Source: Hypomesus transpacificus
Lineage: Eukaryota > Chordata > Actinopteri > Osmeriformes > Osmeridae
Direction: 5' to 3'
Assembly (NCBI RefSeq): GCF_021917145.1
Contig: NC_061066.1
Coordinates: 7,962,257 to 8,026,256 of the forward strand
Length of the DNA: 64,000 bases
Shown one piece after another: positions 58,576 through 64,000 of the stretch. How positions within the stretch are numbered: position 1 is the first letter of the stretch; each line of letters starts with the position of its first letter. A program made the translations under genes and the position numbers. The notes below the pieces were generated by a model that searched no databases, was not told where the DNA came from, and saw only the letters and a program-made list of their open reading frames with translations.

Positions 58576-58777
58576 GTCAGATTGCTGAGCGGTGAGGGAG
58601 TCGGGCTAGTAATCACAAGGTTGCCGGATCGATTCCCCGCAGTGCCAAATGACGTTGTGTCCTTGGGCAAGGCACTTCACCCTACTTGCCTCAGGGGGAA
58701 TGTCCCTGTAGTTACTGTAAGTCGCTCTGGATAAGAGCGTCTGCTAAATGATAAATAAAGCATCTGCTAAATGTAAT
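58576..58777 (+). mobile_element. tRNA-derived SINE, copy 6
   Basis: GTCAGATTGCTGAGCGGTGA head, GATCGATTCCCCGC B-box, TCGCTCTGGATAAGAGCGTC tail with a short tandem extension of the tail (CATCTGCTAAATGTAATG). Confidence 0.8.
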
Positions 58778-59618
58778 GTGTGTGTGTCACATGATGACCA
58801 CAGCCAGCTGCTCTTCTTCACAGCCACCTACCCAGGGGACAGGGGGAGGGGTCAGGGAACGAGGGCAGTCCATCATCCCGCTGTTTCATCCGTCTCAGGA
58901 AGTGGGCGATGAGGAGAGGAAGTCAGCAATTTAGAGATCTCCCCTCAAACGGGGTGCGGGAGGGGGCCTGTATGTCAGGACCTCTGTCTTCATCAGCCCC
59001 ACCTCATTACACACACCCCAACACACACACACCCTACACATACTCCAACACACACACCCACATACCCCAACACACACACCCTACACATACCCCAACACCC
59101 CCACACATACTCTGGAAAATTCCTTGGCACAAATGCACATACGTACACCCACACACTCTCAACACACACACACACACACAGCATGTTGTGAACACATCCT
59201 ACCCCATGCTGAGAGAGACACATGGGGAGGAATTAGAAACAGCTGGAGACACAGCAGTCCCATGTGTAGAGAGGCCCCAGCGCATCACACACACACACAC
59301 ACACTCCCTCCCCATATCTCACACTATGACAGTGGGGGTAGAGGTTTCACAGAGACAGACGTCACCTTGGAACACATGTTGGGATCTCCATGTGCTCTCA
59401 GCTGTACCCTACACACACACACACAGCATGCAGTCTCACTCACTCATATATTTAATTCAGTATGACCGTATTACTGCTCTGAATATCTCGTGAGACTGGC
59501 TTTGGTACCGTACACAGTGTATGTAGTTAAGCATGTGACAGCACTTCTATAGTCAGGGAGAACACACCTGCACTCAGTGTGTGAGGAGGCTGGAGGCGCT
59601 CACGATACGATGAGAAGC

Positions 59619-59700
59619 TTTGACGTACAGTGAAGGACTGGAAGCGTTGACGTACAGTGAAGGACTGGAAGCGTTGACGTACAGTGAAGGACTGGAAGTG
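59619..59700. repeat. 27-bp tandem repeat
   Basis: Three units of TTGACGTACAGTGAAGGACT plus GGAAGCG. Confidence 0.85.
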
Positions 59701-62427
59701 TTGTTTAAGATGATACATGTGTGTGCAGATGTAGATTCTGTCATGAGCTTGAAGCCACACGTCTGAAAATGTATTTGGACTGAATCAGGTTGAAACCAGC
59801 CTGGGTCTCAAGATGTTGGAATATATTAGGGCTTTGTAGAACTGTGTAGTTAAACCTGTCTGTCACAAAAGCTGAAGAACAAATGCATGTCTTTTTTGAA
59901 GTAGAGGTTTCGAGGAAGGTTTCCTATTTCCACAGTAAAAAACCCCACATCTCTCCAGCCCCAGGATCTGGACCCGGACTGCGACTACAGAACCTCCTCA
60001 TGCCATCGCCCTAAAACCAGCGCCCCTCAACCTGCTGGGAGGAATGATTCAGCTACGGCCCTAAATGTGTTTGACAGATTTCTCTCCCAGATCAACGGGG
60101 ATGGTGCGGTAGACAACTGAAGCTCTGGTCATCAGTATGTCAGCCTCAGCCCCGTGGGCAAACATCAATCCAGAATAACATCAGTGTAGTCGTGTGACCG
60201 TGTGGACGACCAGAAAACAATAAGACGCCAGATGTCCTGTTCAGAGACAGAGCTCACGTCAACCTGCAAGAGCTGGTCCTGGATCAGATTATGCTTGAAT
60301 GTTTAGATTAGGAGGGGAAGGGGGAAATCTGATCTGAGATCATTGGATATAGTCGGTGTTGACATCTTGAACTAAACTATGAGGAAAAGGGAAACGTGAA
60401 GTTGACACGGCAAAGGCTTGAAATCAAACTAACATTACATAAATGTTTCATTATGTCTTGGAAAAACTGTATAGACTGCTAATATAAAATGCTGACGTGG
60501 TATTGGCAAATCGAATCGACATTGGTCACTCAATGTCACGCAGTCTAAAACAGTTTAACCTCTGTTGAGAAAACTCACCTGGTGCAACAGTGTCACCCTG
60601 TGATCACCAGATTTCTTGTAGCTTATCACATTACTGCATGAAAACTATCTGACCCTTCTTGCAGTCTAAGCTGGTTGGTTTCACCTGGCGCCTCCAAGCG
60701 CTCTGAGGACGACCAAGGACGTGTGACTTCCAGCGATGGTGTGTCAGTGTTCCAGATCTGCGTGGGCTGGTTCAGGGGAGACTGAACGAGATGGAAACGA
60801 GTCCAAAGTGTTCCAACACGCACATCCGACCGAGCTCTGTGTTAATGATGATGGTGACGAGGAGGAGGATGACGGATTGTAAACAGCAGGCGGTCTGAAG
60901 GTTGCCCCGCCTCGGCCATGATGGATCTGAGCTTCCTGTTTCAGTCCTGGATGATGTGAAGGGAAATGGGGGTGAACTAATAAATACAAAGAAGAAAAGT
61001 TGGACCTCATGGGGTTGAAAAATGGACTTCCAAGATGGATCGCAGCCTGTCCTGGCTGCGATTTAGCTAAGAGTCAAAGTTCACGTGCTGAAAATAGGTT
61101 GCCTGATGTGCTATTGTCAAACTGTTACCTTACTTTGTTTCTGCTTGGTCCTGAAGAAATACACACCTGCCAATAGCGTGAAGCCGCTTAATCTGAGTGT
61201 AGGTTTCAGAGAGAGATGGCTACAATATACTCTCTGTTTGCATTAACTCTGACAAAGTATCTGACAAATGCTTTAGTCAGCTCCTCCCGCACTCACAGCA
61301 CGATTGTTGATGTGGCCCCTGATTAGTTTACCCACCGAAACGTATTGAGACCAACTAACATAGTTTCAGAGTTTACTTTCTGCATGGCTCTGCTCAAATA
61401 ACCATAACTCTTTATCTTTAACCCAGTGTGATTATCGTCAGCGGCGATTTCACCACAACCATTTGAGCATGTCAAACAAGCAGATGGATTACTCCTCCAC
61501 CTGTGACTTAGCGAGGAATGCGGTATGTAAATACAAGTTCATGTTTTAATTAAGACTTTCGCACCAGGTGAAAAGCTTAAGGTTTATTTTTCTATTACAC
61601 AATGCGAATGTTTTTTTACATTGTTGAAACAAAGTCGGGACGTTGTGGAGCAACATTGTAGCATGTCGTGGAAGCCTGATAAGATGTTTACACACAGGCC
61701 GCTTCAGGTTTTAACGTTCGTTTTCTTTCTGACGCATGTATTTTACACACGTGTGTCGGAGGACTGAAGTGTCCAGCTGTCTGAGTTCGTTCTGTTCCTC
61801 TCAACATCTGGTCCCTTTCAGCCGTTTTTGGAAGTGTCTTGATAAATCACCGTTTGTCCGGCGAACATGATTCGGTAAATTCAAGACTTCTCTGTTCTTG
61901 GTCTTGTGAGTGCGTGTCTTCCCATCTGTGAGAGGTATCGGTGAATGAAATGGTTGCTAACTGATGTGATTCATCATCATCATTAGCTTCAGGTTGGGAG
62001 GGTTGGCGCTTGTGTTTCGGATCAACTCCATGAACCCCGGCCGTAGAATCACGCCCACAATGCATCAGTCCTGGAGGCCCGTGGCGATGCGCCGCTACAC
62101 TAACAAGCGCTGGGGAGTATTTCCAAGTCTCTCAGTCAGGAAACATTGTTAGCCCAAAGAGTAATGTACCGCCTGTGGTTTCATGTGTGCTCTGCAATTC
62201 TGAGTGAGGTGACTGATTCTAGAGCAGCCTTGTTTGTTAGTCTTCGTGGAACTCAGTTTAGATGAACTGACACGGGGTCAGCTGTTAAGCAGGAGAGTCG
62301 TGTGTGACGTTCAGACAACCCAGCAGACAGTGGTCAGCAGTTCTCCTGTGTGGCCAGGAAAACATCAGTGTTTCCCAGTCCGCAGAGTGTGTGTGTGTTA
62401 AGAACTAAGTCTCGCTCCAAAGGAAAC

Positions 62428-62606
62428 ACACACACACACTGTAATACATACAGTGAGGAGGACACACACTCACAGGAGACACACACACACACACACTGTA
62501 GTACATACAGTGAGGAGGACACACACTCACAGGAGACACACACACACACACACTGTAATACATACAGTGAGGAGGACACACACTCACAGGAGACACACAC
62601 ACACAC
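62428..62606. repeat. CA-rich minisatellite, about 53-bp unit
   Basis: Three units of TACATACAGTGAGGAGGACA plus CACACTCACAGGAG and a variable CA run. A His/Thr-rich frame across it is an artefact. Confidence 0.85.
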
Positions 62607-62957
62607 TGTGATCACAGTAGTACTGCCAGATTGGGATCCATGCGGGCGTGACATAGCGAGTGTTTAGACTGCCTCTGACACACATGCCTCACATTACTCC
62701 TGGCGTCTTCTGTCCTTCTCGGAGGGAGACGTGTGTCTGTGTGTGTCTGTGTCTGTGTGTGTCTGTGTGTGTGTGTGTCTGTGTATATGAGGGGTTTGCT
62801 GTCTCTTAGTTGACTCTTGTGTGTGTGCTATTGTGTACTATGCAGGGATTGTGTATGTGAGTGGCAGTGCATCGTTTAAACAAAGCTTATATCCCCACAG
62901 TTCATCTCAGTGTGGAGGACACAGTTCTTTAGGATCTTTTAAAGCAGCCAGTAGGCC

Positions 62958-63032
62958 TTGTGAAACACCACTTGTAGGTCATGAAACACCACTTGTAGGT
63001 CATGAAACACCACTTCTAGGTTGTGAAACACC
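62958..63032. repeat. 21-bp tandem repeat
   Basis: Three to four units of TGAAACACCACTTGTAGGTCA, the last one changed to CTAGGTTG. Confidence 0.85.
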
Positions 63033-64000
63033 ACACACCTCCAGCCACTCGTGAATTTCAGGATCTCAGTGCCAGAGCTGCAAGTTTGTGGTTGTCCAGC
63101 AGATGGACCCAGAGATCTAAATGAGAATTCTGACACCTTTTTCTGCCTCACCTTGGAAACAAACACTGCCAGATCATAGTTTTAGAGGACTGGACAACAT
63201 AAATAATCTTGCGCAGAAGCCTTGGACATGTGTGCAATGTTCTGAGAAGACCAAAGGATTAGAGACCAGAGAAAATCATAATTCACATAACAAGTGTTTT
63301 AGCTACTTCTCCAATATCTCCAGCAGACACGCCCTACCTTTAATGGAATCAGCACTGGCTCAAGTGTTTGCTTGTCTTAAATCACGTCTCAAAAGAAAAA
63401 CGACCTGGAAGAGATGATAAATCATAATTAGCGATTATGAAAAGATCACAGATCAGAGAACAGGAGAACACAGAGGGGGTAGTTCACACGAGCACTAAAA
63501 CAATCACCATGGAGACCGGGTTACAAGCGCCCAGTTCCAAATGTGCGCTTGGCCGGCGTGTCTCTAATGCTTGTCTCCGTGGCGATGAACGCGCCTGCCG
63601 TCGGCGAACAGAATCGTCCTCTGTTGACCAACTGGCGTGGTGTGATTTTGGAAAACACTGTTGAGGGATATTCAGCAAATCTCTCCTCACGCTTCCAAGT
63701 GATTCTAGAAACTGTCTGACCAGCATGTAGCACAGAGTCACGCTGCCACTTTCACAGTTTTATTATAATGTTACCAATAAAAAATACTACTGACAAGAAT
63801 TATTATTAATATTTTTGGAAAGGCAGTTGATTTCCACACAGAAGTACCCAGCTGCTTTACTGCAACTGTTCGAATCCACGTTGCATTCACGTCTTGTGAG
63901 ATGTCATTAAAAGCGATGATAGTAGAATAGGGATCATTTTAGCAGTGCAGGTTCTGATTTGAAACACATGTCTCCAGATGGGCAGACAGAGAGCAGAGCT

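Larger units (their letters stand above)
58778..64000. other. Gene-poor end of the window
   Basis: No gene, RNA or transposon frame recognised on either strand. It contains CA-rich tracts (59010-59110, 59160-59180), the tandem arrays listed separately, and unique sequence. The reading frames here (for example 63484-63741 minus) have no recognisable motif and no supporting splice structure. Confidence 0.5.

Overview
This is vertebrate DNA, most likely from a teleost fish. Genes are split into many short GT-AG exons, there is no operon structure, and there are many (CA)n, (GA)n and minisatellite tracts. A tRNA-derived SINE is present in six copies and hAT-type palindromic elements in three. The protein-coding exons match METTL25, CCDC59, CRACR2A, PRMT8 and TSPAN11. 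All names rest on recognising the translated exons; no database search was run, and the species cannot be named.

Layout: (1) mettl25, minus strand, 5' half only (exons 1-5, 1230-3964), running off the left edge. (2) ccdc59, plus, complete (4303-5604), head-to-head with mettl25 across a 338-bp shared promoter. (3) cracr2a, plus, long Rab-containing form, 17 coding exons (7672-16806): EF-hands, coiled coil, acidic linker, Rab GTPase, C-terminal CC. (4) prmt8, minus, 10 coding exons (18360-27496), convergent with cracr2a. (5) A fish TRIM gene (RING, B-boxes, coiled coil, PRY-SPRY), minus (29190-30834), with a reading-frame break inside the RING. (6) A young Ty3/gypsy-type LTR retrotransposon, minus (33182-41657), with 861-bp LTRs that look identical, gag, pol, a tRNA-His-type primer site and a CCAA target duplication. 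(7) tspan11, plus, 7 coding exons (44968-54522). The last 9 kb has no gene I can recognise.

The most interesting signals: the retrotransposon LTR holds what looks like a spliced copy of its own intron-containing leader. The precise GT-AG segment at 33618-33834 is absent from a second copy of its flanking 'exons' at 33344-33438 in the same LTR. The gag/pol junction has a compact -1 frameshift module: slippery GTTAAAC, a 7-nt spacer, and a predicted H-type pseudoknot. Separately, several minisatellites in this window have been amplified from the edges of coding exons (mettl25 exon 5, cracr2a exon 13 and last exon, tspan11 exon 5), which multiplies splice sites or terminal codons. A 33-bp array before the last cracr2a exon carries AG sites in phase with that exon.

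The five cellular genes do not form a pathway. They are neighbours by vertebrate synteny: METTL25 and CCDC59 are adjacent in human, as are CRACR2A and PRMT8.
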